DNA of 64,000 bases from Deltaproteobacteria bacterium (GTDB taxonomy: Bacteria; Myxococcota; Kuafuiibacteriia; Kuafuiibacteriales; Kuafuiibacteriaceae): contig JADJBV010000001.1 in assembly GCA_016703535.1 (NCBI GenBank), positions 6,748,001-6,812,000 on the forward strand, written 5' to 3'. Of the stretch, positions 8,334 to 16,792 are shown piece by piece. Position numbers and translations under genes: made by a program. Within the stretch, counting starts at the first letter, position 1. Every line of letters starts with the position of its first letter. The notes beneath the pieces are model-generated. The model did no database searches and was not told the DNA's origin. It saw nothing but the letters and a program-made list of their open reading frames with translations.

Positions 8334-10061
8334 TCAGGGGGCCGCGGCTTCAGCGAAGGCGATGATCGCCGCCGCCTGATAGGCCGGGTTGGCGTCGTGG
8401 AAGTGCTGGGCGTTCATCGCCTCCACGAAGAAGGTGTCCGAGTTGCCCGAACCTCCGAGGCTCAGGTGATAGGCGGCGAGCAGAGGGGTGCCCGGCGCAA
8501 AGCCTGCGTAGGGGCCGCTGCGCCGTCGATTGTTGGCGGTGGCCACGGTGTTGGTGAGCTGGAAGTCGCCCTGGCTCGAGTCGGTGACCAGGTTGTGCTC
8601 GACGGTGCCGCCCGAGATGTAGGGGGCCTTGAGGAAGATCCCCAGGCCTGGGCTGCCGTTGCTGCGGATGCCCGCGATGAAGTTGTGACGGATGGTGACC
8701 GATACCGCCGGGTGGCAGGGCGCGAAGTTCGGCCCGCCTTCGTCGTTGCACTCGCCCATCGGGATGCCGGTGCCGCCGACGTCGGCGATCACGTTGTACT
8801 CGGAGGTTCCGCCGGGGCGCTGCATGATGCCCATGCCGCCGGGCTTGCCCATGAAGATCAGGTTCTTCCGGGTGACAAATCCCGAGTTGCCGGTGCGGGT
8901 GACGTATATGGCGTGGTTGTTCGCGTTGACCGTCGAAGGCCGGTAGATGATGTTCCCCTCGAGCAGCGCGTTGGTGACGCTCGCGAAGTAGGTCGCGTTG
9001 TCGGTGGTGGAGTTGATGACGTTGTTGCGGATCGAGATGTTGGTCATGCTCAGGTTCGCCGGGCCTTGAAAATAGATGGCGCCGCTGCCCCCGCCGAAGC
9101 GGCAACCCTCGACCAAAATGTCCGAACCTCGGGAGGCGTTGACCGGGTTGGGGCCAAAGTCGATGCCCAAGATGGCCACGTTGCGGACGTTGACGGCGCT
9201 GATGGTGGCCTCTCGGTTGACCCGAGGTTCGGCGCCGGTGCCGTAGGGCGCGTAGATCGTGGGTTGGGTCGGCGATAGGCCCGAGACCGCGTCGGGGCGC
9301 AGGTTTTCGTTCCAGGTGTCGCCACGCCGCAGCCGCAGCCAATCCGAGCCCCCCGCCCGGAGCAGGCCACGACCGGCGGCCAAAGTGGCTTTGGGACCTC
9401 GACCACCGCCCAAGGATTGAGGTGAAAGACCGTCGTTGGCGTCGTTGCCGCTCGACTGGCTCACGTAGACCATGCGGCTCCCAGGCGCCGGCTCGAAGAC
9501 GGTCCACTCGTTTTCGATGGTCCCGGAGGCGACGCCTCCTTCGCTGGTGTCGGCGGGTGCGGTGCAACCCAGATCGTCCAGATCGGTGAGGCCGTCGGCG
9601 TCGTTGTCGAGGCCATCGTTGCATTGGCCGATGCTCGGCTGCACGCCGCTGTCCGGCACGACGCCGCTGTCGGGGCGCACGCCGCTGTCTGGCACCGCGC
9701 CGCTGTCTGGCACCGCGCCGCTGTCCGGCACCACGCCGCTGTCGGCGACCACGCCGCTGTCGGGAAGTTCGCCCGCGTCACTCGGGAGGCCAAGGTCATC
9801 GTCCCAACCGAGATCGAAGGGGGTCTCGGCGTCATCGTTCGATCCGGCGTCGTCGCCGAACCCAGCGTCGGCCGCAAAACCGAGGTCGTCGATCCGGGAG
9901 TCCAAAGGAGTGGCCGCGTCCCGGATGCCCAGATCGAGGGCCCGTCCCGCATCCACCGAGATCAAGTTCAATCGCTGCTCCGGCTCCATGATGTAGCCTT
10001 GGCACCCGGTCCAACAGGCGCTGAAGACCAACAGGGTGGAGACGGCGGCGGACGCTCTCAA
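8334..10061 (-). CDS. Secreted lipoprotein, Asp/Ser-Gly linker and right-handed beta-helix
   Basis: About 575 residues. I chose the TTG at 10061 because GAGGAG lies just before it and it gives an exact lipoprotein signal (LRASAAVSTLLVFSAC). A low-complexity linker follows with PDSGVV/PDSGAV hexapeptide repeats (about 110-150). Next come CNDGLDNDADGLTDLDDLGC, a putative metal-binding motif common in myxobacterial secreted proteins, and a parallel beta-helix with many NNVI/NNVINST-like turns (about 240-560). Such folds often bind or cleave polysaccharide, but no catalytic residues can be assigned. It is paralogous to the gene at 13649-15164 over nearly the whole mature part. Confidence 0.8.
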   Translation of the reverse strand: MRASAAVSTLLVFSACWTGCQGYIMEPEQRLNLISVDAGRALDLGIRDAATPLDSRIDDLGFAADAGFGDDAGSNDDAETPFDLGWDDDLGLPSDAGELPDSGVVADSGVVPDSGAVPDSGAVPDSGVRPDSGVVPDSGVQPSIGQCNDGLDNDADGLTDLDDLGCTAPADTSEGGVASGTIENEWTVFEPAPGSRMVYVSQSSGNDANDGLSPQSLGGGRGPKATLAAGRGLLRAGGSDWLRLRRGDTWNENLRPDAVSGLSPTQPTIYAPYGTGAEPRVNREATISAVNVRNVAILGIDFGPNPVNASRGSDILVEGCRFGGGSGAIYFQGPANLSMTNISIRNNVINSTTDNATYFASVTNALLEGNIIYRPSTVNANNHAIYVTRTGNSGFVTRKNLIFMGKPGGMGIMQRPGGTSEYNVIADVGGTGIPMGECNDEGGPNFAPCHPAVSVTIRHNFIAGIRSNGSPGLGIFLKAPYISGGTVEHNLVTDSSQGDFQLTNTVATANNRRRSGPYAGFAPGTPLLAAYHLSLGGSGNSDTFFVEAMNAQHFHDANPAYQAAAIIAFAEAAAP

Positions 10062-10101
10062 TCTCTCCTCGACGAAGGCGTGTTGTGACGCATTCCAGTC
10101 T

Positions 10102-10178
10102 TTTATCGGCCGTTCCGGAAAACGCGTGAAGCTTTTCGACGAAAATCGTCGGGGCCACACGCGGTTGCGAACGTTCGC
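10102..10178 (-). promoter_or_regulatory. Candidate promoter and palindromic sites upstream of lipoprotein
   Basis: On the minus strand TTCACG (10130-10125) and GATAAA (10107-10102) have a 17-base spacer, a moderate sigma70-like match. Upstream lie two perfect inverted repeats: CGACGA-AAA-TCGTCG (10137-10151) and GCGAACGTTCGC (10167-10178). They may be operator sites. The rest of the 236-base gap (10062-10297) shows nothing else clear. Confidence 0.35.
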
Positions 10179-10297
10179 GTCGCCGTTGAAATGAGCGTCC
10201 CGCGCACTGTGTGTGGTGCAGCGACCACCGCCGACACCACCAGACTCGCGGTTTCCCGCCCAGGATTTCTACGGATCTCCTTCGAAAACGGGCTTCT

Positions 10298-11041
10298 TCA
10301 GCGGGCCGCGGCGAGGGCCACGGCGTCGGGACCGGCGGGGAAGCGCAGTTGTCCGGTGTCATCGTGGGCTGCGCGCCAAACCACTTCGGCGACATCGATC
10401 GGTCGAGTCACGACGGTCGGGTTGCCCAAGGCCCCGATCAGCCCGTCGGCGAGGGGCGCGTAGGCCGGAGGGATCAGGCCCTCCATGCGATCGGCGCCGT
10501 TGCGGGTGAAGCGAGTGGATGGTCCATAACCCGGCTCGACCAACTTGACCTTGATGTTGAAGGCCTCCAGCTCGAGGGCCAAGGAGCCCGTGAAGCCCAT
10601 GATGGCCGTCTTGCTGGCCGTGTAGATCGCGACCAAAGGCATGGGCGTAAGGGTGGTCGTCGAGGTCACGTTGATCACCACCCCTGAACCTTGCGCCCGA
10701 AACTTGGGCACCAAGGCTTGGATCATGGCCATCGCGCCGAAGGTGTTGGTCTCGAAGATCTCCCGGACGGTGCTCATCGGCGTGACCTCGACGGCGCCGA
10801 AGAGGCCGATGCCGGCGTTGTTGACCAAAACATCCACCTCGCCCGCGGCCGCGACCGCCTGCGCGATGCTCTCGGGTTGGGTGACATCGAGGGCCACCAC
10901 CTGGAGCCGCTCGGATTGCGGCAACACCTCGGGTTGGGGGGTGCGCATGCCCGCGACCACCCGCCAGCCCCGTTCGTGAAAGTAGCGAGCGGTCTCCAGC
11001 CCATAACCAGAAGAACACCCCGTGATCAGCACCGTCTTCAT
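10298..11041 (-). CDS. Short-chain dehydrogenase/reductase
   Basis: A 247-residue classical SDR: TGCSSGYG cofactor motif (7-14), LVNNAGIG, a serine in NVTSTTT, and catalytic YTASK. A strong Shine-Dalgarno sequence (AAGGAGG) precedes the ATG at 11041. It diverges from an AraC-family gene across a 109-base spacer with an inverted repeat, so that regulator probably controls it. It is not a close paralogue of the SDR at 5957. Substrate unknown. Confidence 0.87.
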   Translation of the reverse strand: MKTVLITGCSSGYGLETARYFHERGWRVVAGMRTPQPEVLPQSERLQVVALDVTQPESIAQAVAAAGEVDVLVNNAGIGLFGAVEVTPMSTVREIFETNTFGAMAMIQALVPKFRAQGSGVVINVTSTTTLTPMPLVAIYTASKTAIMGFTGSLALELEAFNIKVKLVEPGYGPSTRFTRNGADRMEGLIPPAYAPLADGLIGALGNPTVVTRPIDVAEVVWRAAHDDTGQLRFPAGPDAVALAAAR

Positions 11042-11102
11042 CCCAGCCTCCTTCGCCGTCCGTGGTCCGGCGTTCGTGGGCTCAAGGTAGCCGTTCCAAC
11101 TC

Positions 11103-11146
11103 GGACTCTCTACGATGGAGAGTCCATGTTTTGTTTGTTAGAGTCC
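11103..11146. promoter_or_regulatory. Inverted-repeat operator between divergent SDR and araC-type genes
   Basis: GGACTCTC (11103-11110) and GAGAGTCC (11118-11125) form a perfect 8-base inverted repeat with a 7-base gap. A third half-site, AGAGTCC, lies at 11140-11146 just before the regulator's ATG. The arrangement suits an AraC-type regulator acting on both divergent promoters (inference). Confidence 0.45.
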
Positions 11147-11150
11147 GGCA

Positions 11151-12044
11151 ATGGCAGATCCCTTGTCGGAGGTCATCTCCCTGCTCCAACCCCGGGCCGT
11201 GTTCGCCAAGCGGATCAGCGGCGCCGGGCGGTGGGGCGTACGGTATTCGGAGTTCGGCCAACCCAGTTTTTGTGCGGTGCTGGAAGGGCGCTGCCGGTTG
11301 GCGGTTGACGGGGCGGCACCCCTGACCTTGGAGACCGGCGACTTCGTGCTGCTGCCAGCCACACCCGGCTTCACGATGTCCGGCTTTCAGCCGGTGCGGG
11401 CGGTGCGGATCGATCCGAAGTTGTCGCCCTCCCCCACCGAGGAGGTCCGGCATGGGACCCGCGGTGGGCGGCCCGACGTGCGCCTGCTCGGAGGTTATTT
11501 CGTCTTCGACAGCCCGGACGCGGCGCTGTTGGTTTCACTGTTGCCCGCGGTGATCCACGTGCGCGGCCTAGAGCGCCTTTCGGTCCTGGTGCAGCTGGTG
11601 GGCGAGGAGTCGAAGGCCCATCGTCCGGGCAAGGAGTTGGTCTTGACCCGCATCGTGGAGGTCTTGCTCATCGAGGCGCTGCGCTCCTTCTCCGACGAAG
11701 ACGCGCCGCCCGGGCTGCTGCGAGGTTTGGCCGATCCCCGGCTGGCCCCGGCCATCCGCAAGATGCACAGCCAGCTCTCTCACGCGTGGACGGTGGCCGA
11801 ACTCGCCAAAGCGGCGGCCTTATCTCGCTCGGCCTTTTTTGATCGCTTCTCCCGAACCGTAGGCCTGCGGCCGATGGAGTACCTGCTGGCCTGGCGGATG
11901 GCGGTGGCGAGGGGCCTGCTGCGCAAAGAGGCGCTGGGCGTCTCCGAGGTCGCCGAGCGGGTCGGCTACAGCTCTTCGAGCACCTTCAGCACCGCCTTCA
12001 GCCGTCACGTCGGCCAAGCTCCGAGCCGTTACGCCCGGGCTTAG
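11151..12044 (+). CDS. AraC family transcriptional regulator, cupin N-terminal domain
   Basis: 297 residues. The N-terminal part (about 10-190) is a cupin of the AraC-binding type (GRCRLAVDG, LETGDFVLLPATPGF). The C-terminal part has two helix-turn-helices (WTVAELAKAAALSRSAFFDRF and VSEVAERVGYSSSSTFSTAF). It is divergent from the SDR at 10298-11041, the likely target. Inducer unknown. Confidence 0.88.
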   Translation: MADPLSEVISLLQPRAVFAKRISGAGRWGVRYSEFGQPSFCAVLEGRCRLAVDGAAPLTLETGDFVLLPATPGFTMSGFQPVRAVRIDPKLSPSPTEEVRHGTRGGRPDVRLLGGYFVFDSPDAALLVSLLPAVIHVRGLERLSVLVQLVGEESKAHRPGKELVLTRIVEVLLIEALRSFSDEDAPPGLLRGLADPRLAPAIRKMHSQLSHAWTVAELAKAAALSRSAFFDRFSRTVGLRPMEYLLAWRMAVARGLLRKEALGVSEVAERVGYSSSSTFSTAFSRHVGQAPSRYARA

Positions 12045-12047
12045 GGC

Positions 12048-12062
12048 CCCGTCATTGACGGG
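12048..12062. terminator. Possible hairpin between converging genes
   Basis: CCCGTC-ATT-GACGGG forms a 6-base stem with a 3-base loop in the 7-base gap between the AraC stop and the flippase stop, running into the latter's last codons. There is no T tract, so intrinsic termination is doubtful. Confidence 0.25.
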
Positions 12063-13545
12063 CGGCCCGGACCTCGGCCAACACTCGGCGCATCGACCAG
12101 GCGCCGAGCGGCACCAAGATCACCACCGCGAAGATCACGCTCCACACCACCAGCGGGACGTCGGTCACCTGGGCCAAGACGATCGGTGAAATGGCCCCGA
12201 TCAACCCCACCAACAAGGTCAAGCCGGTGGCGACCAGATCTTGCGCCAAAGACGGGATGCCATGGCGCTCCAAACGAACGCTGACCACCAACATCCCAGC
12301 GGCGCTGCCGATGGCCAAGCCGATCATAAAACCCGGGAGCTCGAAGAAGTGAAAGCCCAAGAACGCGCACAACGCGGTGGTGATCAACTTGGTCAGGTTG
12401 GTCAAAGCCAACGACTGAGCGTCGGCGATGGCCAACAAAGCTCGGCCCCCCGCTTGCTCCAAGTATTGGAACCAGATGCTGCACATCAGCAGCTGCACAA
12501 TCCAACCGGCGTCATGGTAACGCGCGTCGTACAACAGGAAAAACGTGGGCGCGCCCATCACCAAGCCGAGGGTCACGAAGGCGTGGGCCAAGAGGATCAC
12601 CCGCTTGGCGCTCCGGTAGGACTGGACCAAGGCCTGGTGACTTTCTCGGTAGCTCTTGGCCAAAGCCGGCATCAACACCGTGCCGACCACCTGCCCACCG
12701 ACGACGATCGGCAGGTTCGCCAGCATGTTGCCGATGCTGTAGATGCCCAGCCGTTTCATGGGGATCAACTTGGCCAACACCAACACGTCGAACTTTTGGG
12801 CAGCGAAGGTGAGCATGGTCGAGACGAAGATCCACTTCCCGAAGTGGAGGAGTGACTGGAGCGCTTCTCGATCCCAGGCGGGGCGGTTGTTGGGCCCGGG
12901 GATGAAGAGGTGGCTCAACAACAAGGTGACCACCGACGAAAGCAACGCGCCCAACACCAACGCCCAGATGGTGTGAAAGGTGTAGGCCAAGGACACCATC
13001 AAGATGATCGAAGCCACCTGGGAGGCGACGTTGATGACCAACACTCGGCCCAGCTGGATGTGTCGGTAGAGGCTGGCGAGTTTGGTGGAGATCAGCCCGT
13101 TGGTGAAGGCCCCGGCCGAGGCCACCGCGATCAAGGAGAAGAGCTGGGGCTCTTCGTAAAATTGAGCGACCGGGTAGGCGATGGCCATCCCCGCCAAGAA
13201 CAAAAACGTGCCGCGCAAGGCCTGTACGCTCCAGGCGGTGTTCAAGAACGCCGGCTCATCGCCGCGGGCGTGTTGGATGATGCTGGGTTGGACCCCGATG
13301 TCCGAGAGCATCTCCAGGCCGGCCTGCCAGGTGTAGACCACCGCCATCAGCCCGAAGGCCTCGGGAAACAGCAGACGCGTCAAGATGACGTTGCTGACCA
13401 AACGAAGCAGTTGGCTGATCACCTGACCGAGCAGGCTGTAAGACGTCCCCCTGACGATCGCCGAGGAAAAGAAGCCTCGCTTGGCGGGTGCGGGGGGCTG
13501 GCTCACGACCCGGGCACCCTGGCACGGCCGCAAAATGTCCACCAT
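12052..13545 (-). CDS. Oligosaccharide flippase family membrane protein
   Basis: About 497 residues with 12-14 hydrophobic segments, of the MOP/PST-exporter superfamily (Wzx/RfbX-like) that flips lipid-linked oligosaccharides across the inner membrane. Typical features are the N-terminal SSAIVRGTSYSLLGQVISQL and LTRLLFPEAFGLMAVVYTW. The ATG at 13545 is chosen; a longer frame to 13818 reads through an opposite-strand repeat and is not coding. No glycosyltransferase genes are adjacent, so the exported polymer is unknown. Confidence 0.85.
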   Translation of the reverse strand: MVDILRPCQGARVVSQPPAPAKRGFFSSAIVRGTSYSLLGQVISQLLRLVSNVILTRLLFPEAFGLMAVVYTWQAGLEMLSDIGVQPSIIQHARGDEPAFLNTAWSVQALRGTFLFLAGMAIAYPVAQFYEEPQLFSLIAVASAGAFTNGLISTKLASLYRHIQLGRVLVINVASQVASIILMVSLAYTFHTIWALVLGALLSSVVTLLLSHLFIPGPNNRPAWDREALQSLLHFGKWIFVSTMLTFAAQKFDVLVLAKLIPMKRLGIYSIGNMLANLPIVVGGQVVGTVLMPALAKSYRESHQALVQSYRSAKRVILLAHAFVTLGLVMGAPTFFLLYDARYHDAGWIVQLLMCSIWFQYLEQAGGRALLAIADAQSLALTNLTKLITTALCAFLGFHFFELPGFMIGLAIGSAAGMLVVSVRLERHGIPSLAQDLVATGLTLLVGLIGAISPIVLAQVTDVPLVVWSVIFAVVILVPLGAWSMRRVLAEVRAARQ

Positions 13546-13648
13546 GGGCTCCCGTCTGGGAAGCGCGGGGGAAACACGAAAACTCGCCGCCCGCGCTTGG
13601 CCGGGGTCGGCCGATGCCACAGGCTGGAGCCCGGAATCCGAGGCGCCC

Positions 13649-15164
13649 ATGTTCACTTCGCGAGCAAACCTTTGGCGGGGGATGGTGGTGGTGGCGGCCC
13701 TGGGGACCGGCTGCCGGGGAGGCCCCGCCGAAGGGAGTGCCCCGATCCCCAATACGGCGGATGCCCCGACCACCCCGACCACCCCGACCACCCCGACCAC
13801 CCCGACCACCCCGACCACCCCCGACCTCCCAAAACGCGGCCGCGATCCGGGGCGCCGGCCAGTGTCAGGACGGCGTCGACAACGATGGAGACGGGTTGAT
13901 CGACCTCGACGACCTGGGCTGCACCAGCCCCACCGATCCGAGCGAAGGCGGAGTCCCGTCGGGGACCCTGGAGAACGAGTGGACCGTCTTCGAGCCCGAG
14001 CCCGGGGCCCGGATGGTCTACGTCAGCCGCTCCGTCGGCAAAGATCACTACGACGGCCTGGCCCCCGAACCCGGTCCGGGGGGTCGCGGTCCCAAGCGAA
14101 CCTTGGCGGCGGGCCGAACCTTGTTGCGGGCCGGCGGATCGGACTGGCTCCGACTGCGCCGCGGGGATCAATGGGCCGAAGACCTGGCGCCGGACGCGGT
14201 GTCGGGGCGATCGCCAACGGCGCCCACCCTGTACGCACCTTACGGCAAAGGGCCCGAACCCCGGGTGACGATGGACGCCCGCTTGCATCGGCCGGGGACC
14301 CGGAACGTCGCCGTGTTGGGCCTCGATTTTGGGGGCGCCGCGGTGCACGGCGGCGGCGCCTCCGGGATCACCGACATCCTGATCGAGGGGTGCCGGTTTG
14401 CGAACAACCCCTACGGCGCCATCACCTTCGAGGGCCCCGCGGATCTGAGCATGAAGAACATTCGGATCCGCAACAACGTGATCAACTCGACCGGCGACAA
14501 CGCCACCTACTTTGTGGGGATCACCGGCCTGCAGTTCGAGGGCAACATCATCTACCGCCCCTCGACCCGCAACCTCTTCAACCACGCGGTCTACATCACT
14601 CGGATCGGCAACTCCGACGTTACCACCCGGAAGAACCTGGTCTTGATGGGCAAGCCGGGCGGGATGGGCATCATGCAGCGGGCCGGCGGCGTGTCCGAAT
14701 ACAACGTCATCGCCGAGGTGGGGGGCACCGGCATCCCGATGGGCGAATGCAACGATGAAGGAGGTCCCGCGGCGGCGCCTTGCCTGCCCCCGGTCAAGGT
14801 GACCATTCGTCACAACTTGATCGCCGGGATCCGAGGCGACGCATCCTTGGGGTTGGGGATCTTCTTGAAGCCCGAGTTCATCTCGACGGGCGTCGTCGAG
14901 AACAACCTGGTGAGTGACTCGAGCCGCGGCGACTTCATGTTGAGCGATCGGGTCAAGGCCACCAACAACCGGCGCCTCGAGCCGCCCTACGCCGGCGCGT
15001 CGAAGGACACCTCCTTGTTGGCGGCCTACCACCTGAAGATCGGGGGCAAAGGCGACGTGGAGGCCCTCTTTCAAGAGGCCATCGAGAACTCCCGCTTTCA
15101 CGATCGGGACCCCAAATACCGGGCGATGGAGATCATCCAGTTTGCGGAGGGCCTCGCCCGCTGA
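13649..15164 (+). CDS. Beta-helix lipoprotein, paralogue of 8334-10061, with a one-base frame break
   Basis: The signal peptide (MFTSRANLWRGMVVVAALG then TGC) and a Thr-Thr-Pro repeat are read from the ATG at 13649. The mature part (CQDGVDNDGDGLIDLDDLGC, the FEPEPGARMVYVS segment and a long beta-helix) is in another frame. The frames meet at a run of five C (13818-13822) in the last 9-base repeat unit. The other units have four C, and removing one C restores a continuous protein of about 504 residues. It is highly similar to the other beta-helix lipoprotein (for example IRNNVINST, IMQRAGGVSEYNVIAEVGG). It could be an assembly indel or a phase-variable switch. Confidence 0.75.
13764..13826 (+). 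repeat. 9-base tandem repeat (ACCACCCCG) coding Thr-Thr-Pro
   Basis: About six near-perfect ACCACCCCG units in the N-terminal linker of the beta-helix lipoprotein. The last unit has five C instead of four, which shifts the reading frame. On the opposite strand it produces a spurious Val-Gly repeat extension of the flippase frame. Confidence 0.75.
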
Positions 15165-15175
15165 ACGACCGCTGA

Positions 15176-16000
15176 TCAAGGTGTGGTGCGGGTGTTCCAC
15201 AGCGATTGGGCGTCGAGGCCCAGCCGGCTCAATCGAGGGATGATCTGCTGGTGGATCACTTGGCGAAAGGCCAAGGCGTCGATCATCGGCTCCACCACCC
15301 CGGCGTTGTCGGGGGGTTGAGGGCGATGTTCCAGGGTCAAGCCCCGACGTTCGGCGTCCAGGCCCACCACCTGATCCAGGTGACGAAAGGTGCCGCGCAG
15401 CTCGGACTCGACCAAACTTTGGGTTTCGGCGACGCCCACCTCGGCCTGGCAATGGGCCAACACGGTAGGCAGGAGGCGCAGGCCCAACTCGGCGTGGGCG
15501 ATCTCATCCCGCAGGAAGAACTCGATGCAGGCGAGGGGCACCGGGAGATCGGTGTGGTCCCGGACCGCGGTGAGCCGGGCGGCGCTGACCGCTTCACAGA
15601 CGTAGAGCCCGGTCAGCACGTAGCGGACCAACATCCGGGCCGGGGCTTCGGTGTGAGGGGGAGGGAGCTCCGCCGTAGGTCGAGGCGGCTCAGCGCCAAG
15701 TTTCCTGACAAAATCGGCGGCCAGTTTGACGTGATCGGCCTCGTCCTCGAGGAGCCGCTGCAAGGCAGCTTGCAAAACTTCGGAGCCCAGGGGGGTCCGG
15801 GCCACAACCGCCAACAGGTGTTCGGCCAGCTCCACCGAGGTGGCCTCGTTGATCACCCGCCGCTTCCAGACAAAGGTGGTGGCCTCCAACGCGCCCGGGG
15901 GCCAAGCGGGTACCTCGAAGGTGGACACGTCGGGCAAAAGTGAACGACGTCGCCGAACAAAGGTGCGGAGCGCCGCCTCGTCAGCCGTTGCAGGCGCCAC
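15176..16000 (-). CDS. Ferritin-like superfamily protein (putative di-iron)
   Basis: About 274 residues, helical. Candidate metal ligands come in two ExxH-type sets: INEATSVELAEHLL with LLEDEADHVKLAADF, and CIEFFLRDEIAHAELGLRLL. This pattern fits ferritin-like four-helix bundles; the reaction is unknown. I place the start at the GTG at 16000, which overlaps the 3' end of the small Cys-rich lipoprotein gene by 20 bases. The upstream extension of the frame is a shadow of that gene. It is convergent with the beta-helix lipoprotein. Confidence 0.7.
   Translation of the reverse strand: MAPATADEAALRTFVRRRRSLLPDVSTFEVPAWPPGALEATTFVWKRRVINEATSVELAEHLLAVVARTPLGSEVLQAALQRLLEDEADHVKLAADFVRKLGAEPPRPTAELPPPHTEAPARMLVRYVLTGLYVCEAVSAARLTAVRDHTDLPVPLACIEFFLRDEIAHAELGLRLLPTVLAHCQAEVGVAETQSLVESELRGTFRHLDQVVGLDAERRGLTLEHRPQPPDNAGVVEPMIDALAFRQVIHQQIIPRLSRLGLDAQSLWNTRTTP
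15759..15774. repeat. TGCAAG-N4-CTTGCA palindrome copy
   Basis: TGCAAGGCAGCTTGCA, inside the ferritin-like gene; arms identical to the copies at 21304 and 61338. Confidence 0.5.
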
Positions 16001-16193
16001 AAAAACGAACCTGAGCCGGGCCCGCGTCGACCCCGGCCCCCGCGTCGGCCGCGATCGGCACGGTTTCGCAGCAGCTCTTTTGGTAGCAGGGATCACTCTC
16101 GGGCAGTTCGTCGGTCGTGCAGTCTTCTTGGCCCGTACACGCGGCGCCGGAGAGCAAGAGGGCGAGACCGGCCCAGGTGAGGTGGTTGGCCAT
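15981..16193 (-). CDS. Small Cys-rich lipoprotein
   Basis: 70 residues: a signal ending in LLLSGAAC (lipobox), then a mature part of about 52 residues with seven further Cys (CTTDELPESDPCYQKSCC and FCGACNG). The ACNG end and Cys pairing suggest a metal- or disulfide-bearing surface peptide. It overlaps the ferritin-like gene, so the two are likely translated together. I do not recognise the family. Confidence 0.72.
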   Translation of the reverse strand: MANHLTWAGLALLLSGAACTGQEDCTTDELPESDPCYQKSCCETVPIAADAGAGVDAGPAQVRFCGACNG

Positions 16194-16246
16194 CGACCTT
16201 GGATACTGACTGGGGGAGATTCCCGGCGCAACTTCCGCCCGGCCCG

Positions 16247-16792
16247 TCAGGCCGCCGAACGCCCCATCCGATATTCGTCGCTGAGCTCGGCCTTGAGTTG
16301 CCCCGCGTCATCGAGCATCCAGGCCAAGGCGTTTTTGGGGGGCACCTGGACCTGAACCGGGACCTCCAAGGTGCCGAAGACCCAGTCCCAAAGGGGAGAG
16401 GTCACGCCTTCGTTGCCGTGGGGGCGGCTGTAGTGGTGGTGGAGGTGGTGCCGCCGGGCCCATCGGCCGTAGCGGGTCCGGCCCGGGTGGGTGTGGAGCC
16501 GGCGGTGGATCAACTCGTAGGCCACGTACATCACCACAAAACCGAGGGCGCCCGCGATCCCCGCGCCGCCGAACCCCCACGCCAAGGGCGGCCCGATCAA
16601 GGCCATGATCGAACCGGCGGCGAGGAACTTCTTCCAGGTGGGCGCAAAATAGGAGACGTCGGCGTGGTGCCGGAGGTGCTCTATACTGAATGGATTCTTG
16701 GCCCCCCGCCGGTGCCCCAAGGTCCGGTGCAGCCAATATTCAGTGAAGGTCCAGCCCAGGGCCCCCAACAAAAACGCGAACGCCTCGATCAT
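16247..16792 (-). CDS. Fatty acid hydroxylase superfamily membrane protein
   Basis: 181 residues with four hydrophobic segments. The histidine clusters of the integral-membrane di-iron hydroxylase/desaturase superfamily are EYWLHRTLGH, IEHLRHHADVSYF, HRRLHTH and RRHHLHHHY. The C-terminal GVTSPLWDWVFGT is also typical. The start at 16792 overlaps the previous gene's stop in ATGA, so translation is coupled. It probably hydroxylates a lipid acyl or sterol-like substrate in the inner membrane (family-level inference). Confidence 0.85.
   Translation of the reverse strand: MIEAFAFLLGALGWTFTEYWLHRTLGHRRGAKNPFSIEHLRHHADVSYFAPTWKKFLAAGSIMALIGPPLAWGFGGAGIAGALGFVVMYVAYELIHRRLHTHPGRTRYGRWARRHHLHHHYSRPHGNEGVTSPLWDWVFGTLEVPVQVQVPPKNALAWMLDDAGQLKAELSDEYRMGRSAA

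Noticed and set aside
13546..13818. Val-Gly-repeat N-terminal extension of the flippase
   Set aside because: It is the complement of the Thr-Thr-Pro repeat of the opposite-strand lipoprotein; the ATG at 13545 begins the typical flippase sequence.
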